DNA of 64,000 nucleotides from Mycoavidus sp. HKI (GTDB lineage Bacteria > Pseudomonadota > Gammaproteobacteria > Burkholderiales > Burkholderiaceae). The notes under the pieces were generated by a model. The model saw only the letters and a list, made by a program, of their open reading frames with translations. It had not been told where the DNA came from and made no database searches. This document shows, piece by piece, positions 22,926-32,441 of the stretch (positions within the stretch are counted from its first letter, which is position 1; the number at the start of each line of letters is the position of its first letter). The DNA lies in the NCBI RefSeq assembly GCF_020023735.2, contig NZ_CP076444.2, positions 186,001-250,000 of the forward strand, written 5' to 3'. Position numbers and translations under genes: made by a program.

Positions 22926-24077
22926 CTAATGTGTACCAGAAGCGGAATGAAACGCCATGGTACTGCCTAGTGCGCCAACGCGTGCCAGGATGCGTAGATC
23001 GTTGCCAATGCGTTCAACGGATTGAAATGAAAGCGTAACTCGTTGTGCCAGCGTTGTGGGCGCCGCAAGCTTGAACATGCCCATCGCATCGCATAATAAG
23101 CTGGGCGCTAAATAGACGAGCAGTTCATCAATGCAATGCTGTTGGAGCAGCGCACCATTTAAGCCGTGACCTGCTTCAACGTGTAATTCATTGATGCCGC
23201 GTTCGCCAAGCAAGCGCAGCAACGCAGGTAGATCAACTTGATGGGGGGCGTGGCCGGCAAGCGAGATGACTTCGGCGCCGCGTGCGCGCAATTCATTGGC
23301 CTTTTGCACACGCTGATCGCCGATTGCAGCACAGACAATCAGTAGCGGAGCATGGCCATTCAATAAGTGCGCGTTGAGCGGCACCTCCAGCTGACTATCG
23401 ACCAGCACCCGGAGCGGTTGCCGTGGCGTATCAACTCCGCGCACGGTCAATTGCGGATTATCCGTGCGCACGGTCCCAATGCCCGTCAAGATGGCACAGG
23501 CACGAGCGCGCCAGGTATGGCTATCCGCGCGTGCTTCGGTGCTTGTAATCCATTGGCTTTCTCCGCTTGGCAAGGCCGTACGACCGTCTAAACTGGCGGC
23601 AATTTTAGCGCGCACCCATGGTCGCTGGCGCGTCATGCGTGAGATAAAGCCGAGATTGAGCTCATAGGCTTCTGGCGCGAGTAAACCGCAACGCACATCG
23701 ATCTGGGCGGCACGCAGTAAAGCGAAGCCTTGGCCGCAGACTTGCGGGTTGGGATCTGCCATGGCGCTGATGACTTGTGCAATATGTGCGTCAATTAATG
23801 CATGTGCACAAGGGGGGGTGCGGCCGAAATGGCTGCATGGCTCAAGTGAAACATAAGCGGTAGCGCCGGCTGGGTCATGCCCGCGTGTGCGAGCATCTTG
23901 TAGTGCTTGGATTTCCGCATGGGCGCCGCCCGCTGGTTGCGTAAACCCTTCGCCAATCACCGTACTGTTTTTAACCAATACGCAGCCAACGCGTGGGTTG
24001 GGCGTGGTGGTATACAGACCCCGTGCAGCAAGGGTCAGGGCACGTCGCATATAAATGAAGTCGGCGCTAGAAAACAT
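22926..24077 (-). CDS. ribD: Bifunctional riboflavin deaminase/reductase
   Basis: 383 residues. It carries out the deamination of the pyrimidine intermediate and NADPH reduction of its ribose side chain. The deaminase domain (about 1-145) shows the Zn site: HAEIQAL (His and catalytic Glu) and SLEPCSHFGRTPPCAHALI (two Cys). The reductase domain begins near RPWVRAKIAASLDGRTALPS, with QWITSTEARADSH and INELHVEAGHGLNGALL. Full length, ATG start, 30 bases upstream of ribE and 20 bases downstream of hemL. Confidence 0.95.
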   Translation of the reverse strand: MFSSADFIYMRRALTLAARGLYTTTPNPRVGCVLVKNSTVIGEGFTQPAGGAHAEIQALQDARTRGHDPAGATAYVSLEPCSHFGRTPPCAHALIDAHIAQVISAMADPNPQVCGQGFALLRAAQIDVRCGLLAPEAYELNLGFISRMTRQRPWVRAKIAASLDGRTALPSGESQWITSTEARADSHTWRARACAILTGIGTVRTDNPQLTVRGVDTPRQPLRVLVDSQLEVPLNAHLLNGHAPLLIVCAAIGDQRVQKANELRARGAEVISLAGHAPHQVDLPALLRLLGERGINELHVEAGHGLNGALLQQHCIDELLVYLAPSLLCDAMGMFKLAAPTTLAQRVTLSFQSVERIGNDLRILARVGALGSTMAFHSASGTH

Positions 24078-24097
24078 GAGCTAAGCAAACCTTAAGG

Positions 24098-25381
24098 CTA
24101 ACGCTTCAATGCTGAGAATGTCATGCGCGCAGCTGCAAGCGTTGCATCAATCACCGTATCATCATGTGTGATTGACACAAAACCTGCCTCATAAGCGGAT
24201 GGGGCAAAGTAGACGCCGGCAGCGAGCATATGATGGAAAAAAGGATTGAAATTTTCGAGATTGCCACGGCTGACTTCGGCCAGGCAAGTCGGCCGGTGAG
24301 CAGCAAAGTATAAGCCAAACATTCCTCCTACATGATCTGTTGAGAAAGTAATGCCGGCTTCGTGGGCTGCTTGCGTGAGGCCTGCTGTTAGGCGCGCTGT
24401 GCGGGCTTCTAGCTGGTCATAAAAATTAGGCGCTTGCAGACGTTTCAAGGTAGCCAGTCCGGCGGCAACAGCCAGCGGGTTGCCGGCCAGCGTGCCAGCT
24501 TGATAGACGGCGCCAAGGGGTGCTAAATGCGCCATGATATCGCGCCGCCCGCCAAATGCAGCGGCGGGCATGCCACCCCCAATGATTTTGCCTAGACAGC
24601 TCAAATCCGGTGCAATGCCGTAGAGTGCTTGTGCGCCCCCTAGGGCCACGCGGAAACCGCTCATGACTTCATCAAAAATTAAGAGCGCGCCATGCTGAGT
24701 GCATAGCTCGCGCAACATCCGAAGAAATTCAGGTGTGCCGCGCACCAAATTCATGTTGCCAGCGATTGGCTCAACGATGACAGCCGCAATTTCTTCGCCG
24801 ATTGATGCAAAGGTTTCACTGAGTTGCGCCAGATTGTTATATTCAAGCACCGTGGTATGCTGAGCAATCGCCTCAGGCACGCCAGCCGAGGTTGGTTGCC
24901 CAAAGCTTAAAAGCCCAGAGCCGGCTTTGATTAGCAAGCTGTCTGCATGACCGTGATAACACCCTTCAAATTTAATAATGCGATGACGTCCGGTGAAACC
25001 TCGCGCGAGCCGCAGCGCGCTCATCGTCGCTTCGGTGCCACTAGAGACCAGCCGTACTTGCTCGATTGAGGGAACCAGCTTACAAATCTCTTCAGCTATC
25101 TCAATCTCAGCCTCGGTTGGGGTCCCAAAGCTAAAGCCGCGGGTGAGCGCGGTTTGGACGGCAGCTAGCACCTGTGCATCTAAATGGCCGAGAATCATGG
25201 GGCCCCATGAGCCGATGTAATCAATGTAACGCTTACCATCGGCATCCCAAAAGTGAGGTCCTAAGGCGCGTTCGATAAAACAAGGCGTCCCCCCCACCGA
25301 GCAAAATGCCCGGACGGGAGAGTTAACGCCGCCGGGAATGGTTTTTTGAGCTCGTGCGAATAGGTCATGATTACGGGACAT
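24098..25381 (-). CDS. hemL: Glutamate-1-semialdehyde 2,1-aminomutase
   Basis: 427 residues. This PLP enzyme makes 5-aminolevulinate, the first dedicated tetrapyrrole precursor in the C5 pathway. Conserved segments include [10 protein letters not shown] near the start, [40 protein letters not shown], the PLP region [11 protein letters not shown], and [17 protein letters not shown] with the Schiff-base Lys. [16 protein letters not shown] follows. Complete, ATG start. Same direction as the rib genes downstream. Confidence 0.96.
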   Translation of the reverse strand: MSRNHDLFARAQKTIPGGVNSPVRAFCSVGGTPCFIERALGPHFWDADGKRYIDYIGSWGPMILGHLDAQVLAAVQTALTRGFSFGTPTEAEIEIAEEICKLVPSIEQVRLVSSGTEATMSALRLARGFTGRHRIIKFEGCYHGHADSLLIKAGSGLLSFGQPTSAGVPEAIAQHTTVLEYNNLAQLSETFASIGEEIAAVIVEPIAGNMNLVRGTPEFLRMLRELCTQHGALLIFDEVMSGFRVALGGAQALYGIAPDLSCLGKIIGGGMPAAAFGGRRDIMAHLAPLGAVYQAGTLAGNPLAVAAGLATLKRLQAPNFYDQLEARTARLTAGLTQAAHEAGITFSTDHVGGMFGLYFAAHRPTCLAEVSRGNLENFNPFFHHMLAAGVYFAPSAYEAGFVSITHDDTVIDATLAAARMTFSALKR

Positions 25382-25445
25382 GGGTCATTTCTCGGAAAAA
25401 AGAGCGCCTAGGAGACAATCAAGGTTAAAAATGGGCGAGATGCAA

Positions 25446-26225
25446 TCACTTAAGACTGCCCGCAAGGAATTGCTCTAACCGTTCGCTTTTTGGGTGCAAA
25501 AATAGTTCATCAGGATGTCCTTCTTCCTCAATCAGTCCTCGATGCAAGAAAATCACATGGTTTGATAACTGGCGCGCGAACCCCATTTCATGGGTCACAA
25601 CGATCATTGTACGGCCTTCGTTAGCCAAAGTTTGCATGACTTTGAGCACGTCACCTACAAGTTCTGGATCAAGGGCGGAAGTGGGTTCGTCAAATAACAG
25701 AACATCGGGGTGCATGGCGAGGGCGCGGGCAATCGCGACCCGTTGTTGCTGCCCGCCTGATAAATGTGATGGATATTTCTTTTCAATGTCGCGTCCGAGC
25801 CCGACTTTGTCTAAATAGAGACGGGCGCGTTCTTGCGCTTGCGCGCGCGATAGGCCAAGTACATGCACCGGCGCTTCGATGACATTTTCTAGCACAGTTA
25901 AATGCGCCCATAAATTGAAATGTTGAAAGACCATTGCCAGCCGCGTGCGCAGGCGTTGCAATAAAGTGTGGTCGGCGACGCGCAACTGGCCTTGCTTATC
26001 GGCAATCGTGTGCACTTCCTCGCCATCAATAATGATGCGTCCAGCGTTGGGTTGCTCAAGAAAATTGATGCAACGCAAGAACGTGCTTTTGCCGGAGCCG
26101 GATGAGCCGATGATGCTGATGACATCGCCCGCCTTGGCCCGCAGCGATACACCTTTAAGGACTTCCTGCTCGCCGTATTTTTTATGCAAATCGGTAACGA
26201 CTAATTTATAGTGAGATGAATCCAT
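25446..26225 (-). CDS. hisP: Polar amino-acid ABC transporter, ATP-binding protein (HisP-like)
   Basis: 259 residues when started at the ATG at 26225 ([18 protein letters not shown]). The longer frame to 26288 would overlap the permease gene and adds non-family sequence. Walker A is [13 protein letters not shown], the signature is [16 protein letters not shown], Walker B is [17 protein letters not shown], and the H-loop is [12 protein letters not shown]. The insertion [17 protein letters not shown] is typical of the histidine/Lys-Arg-Orn class. It forms a unit with the two permeases and the binding protein, in order binding protein, HisQ-like, HisM-like, ATPase. Confidence 0.92.
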   Translation of the reverse strand: MDSSHYKLVVTDLHKKYGEQEVLKGVSLRAKAGDVISIIGSSGSGKSTFLRCINFLEQPNAGRIIIDGEEVHTIADKQGQLRVADHTLLQRLRTRLAMVFQHFNLWAHLTVLENVIEAPVHVLGLSRAQAQERARLYLDKVGLGRDIEKKYPSHLSGGQQQRVAIARALAMHPDVLLFDEPTSALDPELVGDVLKVMQTLANEGRTMIVVTHEMGFARQLSNHVIFLHRGLIEEEGHPDELFLHPKSERLEQFLAGSLK

Positions 26226-26256
26226 GAAAGAGTGTCTAAATAGATTTGTGTGGTGT

Positions 26257-26955
26257 TTATAAGTAAGCCAGCCAGCGCCGCTCTGCACGCCTGAAGAGCC
26301 AAACTAGCGCAAACGAAATACATAGATAAAGCAATGCTGCAAAACTAAACGCCTGAAGAGTCAAATAGCTAGCAGAGTTTGCGTCACGCGCGATTTTTAA
26401 GATATCGGGTACAGTCGCGGTAAAAGCGATGGTTGTCGCATGCAGCATTAAAATCACTTCATTGCTATAAGCAGGTAAAGCTCGCCTCAGTGCCGAGGGC
26501 AAAATAATGCGTCGATACAGCGTGAATTTCGTCATGCCATAGGCGCGAGCTGCCTCGATTTCATGAGGCGAGCTGGCTTTGATTGCACCGGCGAAAATCT
26601 CCGTTGTATAGGCGCACGTATTGAGGGCGAAGGTAAGTAAAGTGCAGTTCATGCCATCGCGGAAAAAATCGCTTAACAGAGGTGTCGTATGGACAACGTT
26701 AAGAGTGTAGACGCCAGTATAAAAAAACAACAACTGAATATACAGTGGAGTGCCGCAAAATAGATAGGTATAGAGCCGAACCGGCACTGAAATAAGGCGA
26801 TGACTCGACACTCGCGCTACGGCCAACGGGATTGCTAGGCAAAAGCCGAAAGCGATCGACACCACTAATAGCCATAGCGTGATCACTAAACCTGTATATT
26901 GATAGCCATCCGTGAAAAGATAGGCTTTCCAGTAATCCTGCAAGAATTCGATCAT
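26257..26955 (-). CDS. hisM: Polar amino-acid ABC transporter permease (HisM-like)
   Basis: 232 residues with several hydrophobic segments (for example [21 protein letters not shown] near 24-44). The coupling loop [20 protein letters not shown] followed by [10 protein letters not shown] is the EAA motif of the HisMQ class, and FFYTGVYTL is typical of HisM. The start codon overlaps the upstream permease stop by 4 bases (ATGA), indicating translational coupling. Substrate is probably a basic amino acid, by family. Confidence 0.9.
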   Translation of the reverse strand: MIEFLQDYWKAYLFTDGYQYTGLVITLWLLVVSIAFGFCLAIPLAVARVSSHRLISVPVRLYTYLFCGTPLYIQLLFFYTGVYTLNVVHTTPLLSDFFRDGMNCTLLTFALNTCAYTTEIFAGAIKASSPHEIEAARAYGMTKFTLYRRIILPSALRRALPAYSNEVILMLHATTIAFTATVPDILKIARDANSASYLTLQAFSFAALLYLCISFALVWLFRRAERRWLAYL

Positions 26956-27641
26956 AGCGCTGCCTTACGAACCCCGATCAAATAACGGCGCTCTAAGCCG
27001 AGCAGGACGAGGCTGGAAAGTGCTGTGAGTGCAAGATAGATCAGGGCAGCGATGAGTACAAAGAAGAACACGTTATGCGTACCCTTACCCGCATCTTGTG
27101 CTGCCTTGACAAGGTCTGACAGGCCAATGATCGAGACCAGTGCGGTTGCTTTTAATAACACTTGCCAGTTGTTGCCAATACCGGGTAACGCAAAACGCAT
27201 CATTTGCGCAAACAGAATGCGTCGAAATATCTGCCATCGGGTCATGCCATACGCCGCGCCTGCTTCAAGCTGGCCACGCGGGACAGCTTGAAAAGCACCT
27301 CGAAAAGTCTCTGTGAAATAGGCGCCATAGATAAAGCCGAGGGTCAGTACGCCAGCCGTGAAAGGATCAATCTCCAGTGGGTTGAGGTCCATGAAGTCCG
27401 TTAAATTATTGAGCCAGATTTGCGTGCTATAAAAAATCAGCAACATCAGCACCAAATCCGGTACGCTACGAATCAACGTAGTATAGGCGGTAGCGAGCAT
27501 CGCGGCCGCTCGATTTTTCGAGAGCTTGGCGCTGGCGCCGGCTAACCCAAGCATGAATGAGACAGCCAGCGACAGCAGCGCGAGCTGAATGGTTTGCCAT
27601 GTACCCTGCACAATTAATGGGCCGTATCCCTGTAAAAACAT
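26952..27641 (-). CDS. hisQ: Polar amino-acid ABC transporter permease (HisQ-like)
   Basis: 229 residues. MFLQGYGPLIVQGTWQTIQL is the HisQ-type N-terminus, then LSLAVSFMLGLAGASAKLS. The EAA loop is QLEAGAAYGMTRWQIFRRIL followed by FAQMMRFALPG. It pairs with the HisM-like permease to form the membrane channel. It begins 9 bases after the binding-protein stop, so the four genes form one operon. Confidence 0.9.
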   Translation of the reverse strand: MFLQGYGPLIVQGTWQTIQLALLSLAVSFMLGLAGASAKLSKNRAAAMLATAYTTLIRSVPDLVLMLLIFYSTQIWLNNLTDFMDLNPLEIDPFTAGVLTLGFIYGAYFTETFRGAFQAVPRGQLEAGAAYGMTRWQIFRRILFAQMMRFALPGIGNNWQVLLKATALVSIIGLSDLVKAAQDAGKGTHNVFFFVLIAALIYLALTALSSLVLLGLERRYLIGVRKAAL

Positions 27642-27650
27642 GAGTATGGT

Positions 27651-28430
27651 CTAATCGTTATCGTTATCGTTATTGCAGCTGAAATATTGTTCGATTAATG
27701 CTTGATATGTACTGTTTTGACGGAGCTCAGCCAGTGCTTGATTGAGTTGCTCCTGCAGATCAGTATCGCCTTTACGTAAGCCAATTGCAACGCCTTGTCC
27801 GATTATTTCGGGGTCTGCAATAGAAGAACCGGCAAAAGTAAAACCTCGGCCACTTTGGGTTTTTAGAAAGCCAACATTGGCTTGTATTTCATCTTGTAGT
27901 GAGGCATCAAGTCGCCCGGACCGAAGATCGGCATAAACCAGATCTTGGTTTGCATAGGCGATGACTTTGACCCCTCTGGGCGCCCAGTGTCGTTTTGCAT
28001 AAATTTCCGCCGTAGTGCCTTGTTGCACACCAATCCGTTTGCCTTTTAGCAGATTGGCATCTGGCGTTAATTTTGCCTCTGCCAGGGCCACCATGCGCGC
28101 GGGGGCATTGAATAATTTATTGGAAAAATCGATTTGCTTTTTGCGTGGTGCAGTAACCGTCATAGAGGACAAAATGGCATCGAATTTGCGCGCCTTTAGC
28201 GCCGGAATCATGCTGTCGAAATCCTGCTCGACCCAGATGCACTTTGCTTGTAGCTTAGCGCAGAGCGCTTCGCCAATATCTATATCGAGGCCCTGTATTT
28301 GGCCATTGGGAGCTTTGTATGCGAGAGGCGGGTAGCTTGGGTCAACACCGAAACGAATGACTTTCCAGTCCTTCGCACCTACACTAGCAGCGGCAAGCGC
28401 GAATGCTAGACAAATGGCAAGTCTTTTCAT
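27651..28430 (-). CDS. Periplasmic amino-acid binding protein (HisJ/ArgT-like)
   Basis: 259 residues with a Sec signal peptide (MKRLAICLAFALAAASVGAK, cleavage expected near Ala19). The mature protein shows the family pattern RFGVDPSYPPLAYKAPNGQI, GLDIDIGEALCAKL, WVEQDFDSMIPALKARKFDA and SSMTVTAPRKKQIDFS, then RIGVQQGTTAE. It should bind lysine, arginine, ornithine or histidine and deliver it to the HisQ/HisM channel. The last codons contain a three-fold TCGTTA repeat on the plus strand (27655-27672), giving an Asn-Asp tail. Amino-acid uptake fits a host-dependent lifestyle. Confidence 0.93.
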   Translation of the reverse strand: MKRLAICLAFALAAASVGAKDWKVIRFGVDPSYPPLAYKAPNGQIQGLDIDIGEALCAKLQAKCIWVEQDFDSMIPALKARKFDAILSSMTVTAPRKKQIDFSNKLFNAPARMVALAEAKLTPDANLLKGKRIGVQQGTTAEIYAKRHWAPRGVKVIAYANQDLVYADLRSGRLDASLQDEIQANVGFLKTQSGRGFTFAGSSIADPEIIGQGVAIGLRKGDTDLQEQLNQALAELRQNSTYQALIEQYFSCNNDNDND

Positions 28431-28579
28431 AATCGGTATCTCTGGTTAAAAGCCAGCATTTTACCGTAGCATGAACACTTGCGATGACATGCGCGTCGCA
28501 TAATGTAAACGAAACCGGTGAATCCCGCTATTACGGCAGTTTGACCGGGCCATTTCGCCTTGTTTTTAAAGCGTTTTGC

Positions 28580-28846
28580 TCACTCAACAAAGAGCGTGTT
28601 TAACGCTGAAGCAGCTGCGCTGTCGACGGTATTGTAGGTGACCGCGGTCGTTTCGAAAATATAATGCGTCGTATATTTGCCTAAACGCTCGAAGATTTCC
28701 TCTTGAATCAGTTCAGGGGCAACCTCTAGCTTTAAATACCAAGTGGTTGACGAGAGCTGTGTCTGGAATGCCCCATATTCCGTCATAATGGCGTCAAACT
28801 CAGGCGCGTCCTGATCGCGACAGACGATGACAAAATTTCCTTTCAT
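28580..28846 (-). CDS. Small protein of unknown function, possible ferredoxin-like (Cas2/SinR-type) fold
   Basis: 88 residues, standing alone between two transport operons. It starts MKGNFVIVCRDQDAPEFDAI and contains YGAFQTQLSSTTWYLKLE followed by an amphipathic helix (ELIQEEIFERLG) and YIFETTAVTYN. The beta-alpha-beta spacing resembles the small Cas2-fold 'SinR family' proteins, but this is a visual resemblance only. A Shine-Dalgarno-like AAGGAGC lies upstream of the ATG. No partner gene is apparent. Confidence 0.65.
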   Translation of the reverse strand: MKGNFVIVCRDQDAPEFDAIMTEYGAFQTQLSSTTWYLKLEVAPELIQEEIFERLGKYTTHYIFETTAVTYNTVDSAAASALNTLFVE

Positions 28847-29038
28847 ACATGCTCCTTGTCTTACGGGTAAAGCGGTTGAAATTAGATCATACGCTGTTGC
28901 TGGATAACGAATTAGGGAAATAGACCTAATATGTTAGGTGATAAAAATTTATCGCAGACGTGCTGTATCGTGCTGTTTTGTCATCGGCGCAGCGGTTTGC
29001 TTGTACGTTATGTTTAACCTATTTTAACCGGTGAGTGC

Positions 29039-30811
29039 ATGAAATTGCCTGCTCTCAAGCTACCTATACCTGCTGCCTCAGCATGGCGGCTGCTCCCAAA
29101 TCGCTGGGATTTTGTTGTTTTTCCGTTAATCATTTGCGTGATTGCAATGGCGGCAATTGGTTTTCAGCAAACCATGGCGCCACTCACTACGTTAAAAACC
29201 CAAGCGATTTCGCTTGATCCGGCGAATTTGCCGGAATATGCGTTGCGCACAACTTTACGTATGTTAGCGGCGATGGTCGCGGCGCTGATCTTTACGCTGA
29301 TCTATGGCACCCTCGCGGCCAAAAGCCGGCGGGCGCAAAAAATCCTGATACCAATACTCGATATTTTGCAGTCAGTGCCAGTGTTGGGCTATATCTCATT
29401 TACGGTTGCTTTTTTCTTGGCTCTTTTTCCAGCCCGCGTGATAGGAGCTGAGTGTGCGGCTATTTTCGCCATATTTACGAGCCAGGCATGGAATATGACC
29501 TTTAGCTTTTATCAATCACTGCGTACGGTACCGGGTGATCTGGACGAAGTGTCGCGCAGTTTTCATTTGAGTGGTTGGCAACGTTTCTGGAAGCTCGAAG
29601 TTCCATTTTCAATGCCTGGCTTAGTATGGAACATGATGATGTCAATGTCAGGCGGCTGGTTTTTTGTGGTTGCGTCAGAAGCTATTACGGTGGGTAACCA
29701 CACCATTACCCTACCTGGCATTGGGGCATATCTTGCGCAGGCGATTGCTCAGCGTGATTTAACGGCGGTAGGCTGGGTGATTTTAACGATGACGGCGGTG
29801 ATTTTGGCCTATGATCAACTCCTCTTCCGTCCATTGATTGCTTGGGCCGATAAATTCCGTCTTGAAACCACAAGCTCGGGGATGGCGCCTGAATCTTGGT
29901 TGCTTGATTTGGTCCGCCGAACACGGTTAATTCGTTGTTTACTCGTACCCGTGGGTTGGATCTTAGCGGCGATAGCGCGTTTGCCGGTGCGTTTTGTATT
30001 TAGAAGGCCAGTGTTTTTGGCAGCGCCTAAATTTTCCGCTCAATTGCCCCGGATCAATTTGACCGCAAAGGCCGCGGACATGATCTGGAGCGGCACGGTA
30101 CTGCTGATTACGGGCTATCTTGTTTGGCGGGTGTCAAACTATGTCTCTACGGGGGTGGGCTGGGGCGATCTAGGACTTGCCTTAAGCCTCGGTTTTGCCA
30201 CCTTCTTGCGGGTCGTGCTTTTAATTGCGCTGGCTTCTATTATTTGGGTGCCTATCGGTGTGTTAATTGGGCTGCGACCTGCGTTAGCCGAAAAAATTCA
30301 GTCGCTGGCGCAATTTTTGGCCGCGTTTCCAGCTAATCTTTTGTTTCCGGTGTTTGTGGTCACGATTGCGCGTTTTCAGCTCAACCCGGATATTTGGCTC
30401 TCCCCGCTGATCATACTGGGTACCCAATGGTATATCCTCTTTAACGTGATTGCTGGCGCGAGTGCTTTTCCAAATGATTTCAAGGAAGCGGCGACTAATT
30501 TTCGAATTCGTGGCTGGCAATGGTGGCGGCAAGTGATGCTGCCGGGTATCTTCCCTTATTACGTTACAGGGGCGATTGCAGCTGTAGGTGGCGCATGGAA
30601 TGCGAGTATTGTGTCTGAGGTGGTCTCATGGGGTGATACAAAGTTCGTCGCCCACGGCTTAGGTGCGTACATTGCAGAAGCGACCACGGCGGGTCATTAT
30701 CCTCGTATCATTTTGGGCATTACCGTCATGGTGTTATTTGTGACTTTATTTAACCGGCTGTTATGGCGTCCAATGTATGCTTATGCTGAAAATAAGCTTC
30801 GTCTTGGCTAA
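29039..30811 (+). CDS. NitT/TauT-type ABC transporter, double permease
   Basis: 590 residues made of two fused BPD permease domains. The first (about 70-270) has the coupling loop DEVSRSFHLSGWQRFWKLEV followed by PFSMPGLVWN. The second (about 355-590) has KEAATNFRIRGWQWWRQVML followed by PGIFPYYVTG. The link region around residues 290-340 is hydrophilic and basic. Fused permeases of this kind normally work with the ATPase encoded next, here 114 bases downstream. No substrate-binding protein gene is adjacent, so the substrate (nitrate, sulfonate, metal or other) cannot be given. Confidence 0.88.
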   Translation: MKLPALKLPIPAASAWRLLPNRWDFVVFPLIICVIAMAAIGFQQTMAPLTTLKTQAISLDPANLPEYALRTTLRMLAAMVAALIFTLIYGTLAAKSRRAQKILIPILDILQSVPVLGYISFTVAFFLALFPARVIGAECAAIFAIFTSQAWNMTFSFYQSLRTVPGDLDEVSRSFHLSGWQRFWKLEVPFSMPGLVWNMMMSMSGGWFFVVASEAITVGNHTITLPGIGAYLAQAIAQRDLTAVGWVILTMTAVILAYDQLLFRPLIAWADKFRLETTSSGMAPESWLLDLVRRTRLIRCLLVPVGWILAAIARLPVRFVFRRPVFLAAPKFSAQLPRINLTAKAADMIWSGTVLLITGYLVWRVSNYVSTGVGWGDLGLALSLGFATFLRVVLLIALASIIWVPIGVLIGLRPALAEKIQSLAQFLAAFPANLLFPVFVVTIARFQLNPDIWLSPLIILGTQWYILFNVIAGASAFPNDFKEAATNFRIRGWQWWRQVMLPGIFPYYVTGAIAAVGGAWNASIVSEVVSWGDTKFVAHGLGAYIAEATTAGHYPRIILGITVMVLFVTLFNRLLWRPMYAYAENKLRLG

Positions 30812-30925
30812 CTGGCAGCAAAAAAATCTGGCCATTCCGCCGCTGATTTGACATACTACTCAACGTGCGCCGGTGTTAGTCGGTAGCTTTGTTTCGCTTC
30901 ATTTTAGTACGATTTATAGAGATCC

Positions 30926-32224
30926 ATGCACAATTCAGCCCTCAGTCACCCCGATGAAATTTTACGTGTCACCAACGTGCGGCGCGGTTTCAAAAAAACG
31001 CAGGGAGAGCTGCTGGTGCTTGATGGCGCAAGCCTCACATTAAAAGCCGGTGAAATCGTTGGCTTGCTAGGCCGTTCGGGCTCTGGCAAATCAACCTTGT
31101 TGCGCATTATCGCTGGCTTGATCGAGCCCAGCGGTGGGGACATTGAATACCTCGGCAAACCTTTAACCGGCCCGGCCGAGGGGGTTGCTATGGTATTTCA
31201 GACATTTGCATTATTTCCTTGGCTCACGGTGCTGCAAAATGTCGAAGCTGGGCTTGAAGCACTCGGCGTTGGTGCGCGTGAACGGCGCCAACGTGCGCTG
31301 GCGGCGATTGATCTGATTGGCCTAGATGGCTTTGAGAGCGCTTATCCGCGTGAGTTGTCAGGTGGCATGAGGCAACGCGTTGGCTTTGCGCGGGCGCTGG
31401 TGGTTGACCCAACTTTACTGTTAATGGATGAACCGTTTTCAGCGCTTGATGTATTGACTGCCGAGACGTTGCGCACAGATTTGTTGGATCTATGGAGTGA
31501 GAAACATTTACCCATTAAATCGATATTGATTGTCACGCATAATGTGGAAGAAGCGGTCTTTATGTGTGACCGCATTTTAGTGCTGTCATCCAATCCCGGC
31601 CGAGTCATTGCTGAAATTCCTGTACCTTTTAAGCATCCACGCAACCGGCTTGACCCAGCCTTTAGGCGCTTGGTTGATGATATTTATGCACAAATGACGA
31701 CGCGCTCGAATGCTGATGGAGTGCGTAAGGGCCTAACGTTGGGTAGCTGGTTGCCAGAGGTATCGACTAACTTAATGGCGGGTTTAATCGAAACGGTTGC
31801 CGCCCCTCCCTACGGGGGTAAAGCTGATTTGCCGGAAATCGCGCGCACCCTTCATCTTGAAGTGGATGATCTATTTCCTGTCACTGAGATGATGCAACAC
31901 CTTGGTTTTGCAGATGTACGCGAGGGCGATATTTTCCTCACGCCGCCGGGCAAAAAATTTGCTGAATACGGCACTCAGGAACGCAAGCAAATATTTGCCG
32001 AGCACTTGCTGCGGAATGTGCCACTGGCGGCTTGGATCAAGCGAGTATTAAACGAAAGACCTGGCCGCCGCGCGCCGCGCGTGCGGTTTGAGCAAGAATT
32101 AGAAGATTTTTTATCGGACAGCGCTGCTGAACAAACGCTTGATGCGGTGATCAACTGGGGCCGGTATGCAGAAATTTTCTCTTACAACGATCAATCCGAG
32201 ACCTTCAGTTTAGAGGACGATTGA
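30926..32224 (+). CDS. NitT/TauT-type ABC transporter ATPase with C-terminal AAA-associated domain
   Basis: 432 residues. The N-terminal ATPase (about 1-245) has Walker [14 protein letters not shown]-loop VFQTFALFPWLTVLQNVE, signature LSGGMRQRVGFARAL, Walker B LLLMDEPFSALDVLTAETLR and the H-loop IVTHNVEEAVFM. The extra 150-residue C-terminal part (from about 275, LMAGLIETVAAPPYGGKADL) matches the AAA-associated C-terminal domain found on some nitrate/sulfonate-type ATPases. It works with the upstream double permease. Confidence 0.88.
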   Translation: MHNSALSHPDEILRVTNVRRGFKKTQGELLVLDGASLTLKAGEIVGLLGRSGSGKSTLLRIIAGLIEPSGGDIEYLGKPLTGPAEGVAMVFQTFALFPWLTVLQNVEAGLEALGVGARERRQRALAAIDLIGLDGFESAYPRELSGGMRQRVGFARALVVDPTLLLMDEPFSALDVLTAETLRTDLLDLWSEKHLPIKSILIVTHNVEEAVFMCDRILVLSSNPGRVIAEIPVPFKHPRNRLDPAFRRLVDDIYAQMTTRSNADGVRKGLTLGSWLPEVSTNLMAGLIETVAAPPYGGKADLPEIARTLHLEVDDLFPVTEMMQHLGFADVREGDIFLTPPGKKFAEYGTQERKQIFAEHLLRNVPLAAWIKRVLNERPGRRAPRVRFEQELEDFLSDSAAEQTLDAVINWGRYAEIFSYNDQSETFSLEDD

Positions 32225-32383
32225 CTAGCGCCTATCAACGCTACTCATAGAGTAACTGATCGGTGCGCGGCAAAGTGGCTTGGCAGCTGACTCAATGTCA
32301 GCACCAAGCACCATAGGAATCTCCAGCATTTAGTTAGGCCGGCGAGGATGTCAAATATAGTCGGCAACGGGCACGCTATCTCG

Positions 32384-32389
32384 TATAAT
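32384..32389 (+). promoter_or_regulatory. Candidate -10 box for alaS
   Basis: A perfect TATAAT lies 53 bases upstream of the preferred alaS ATG. No good -35 is visible at the right distance, so this rests on the -10 alone. Confidence 0.3.
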
Positions 32390-32441
32390 CGATAGCTTGC
32401 TAAAACTCATTACGCTTGATAGCGTATCTGCCCTTGCCGCC

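Noticed and set aside
27655..27672. TCGTTA repeat at the end of the binding-protein gene as a phase-variation switch
   Set aside because: Hexamer units keep the frame, and only the last few residues are affected.
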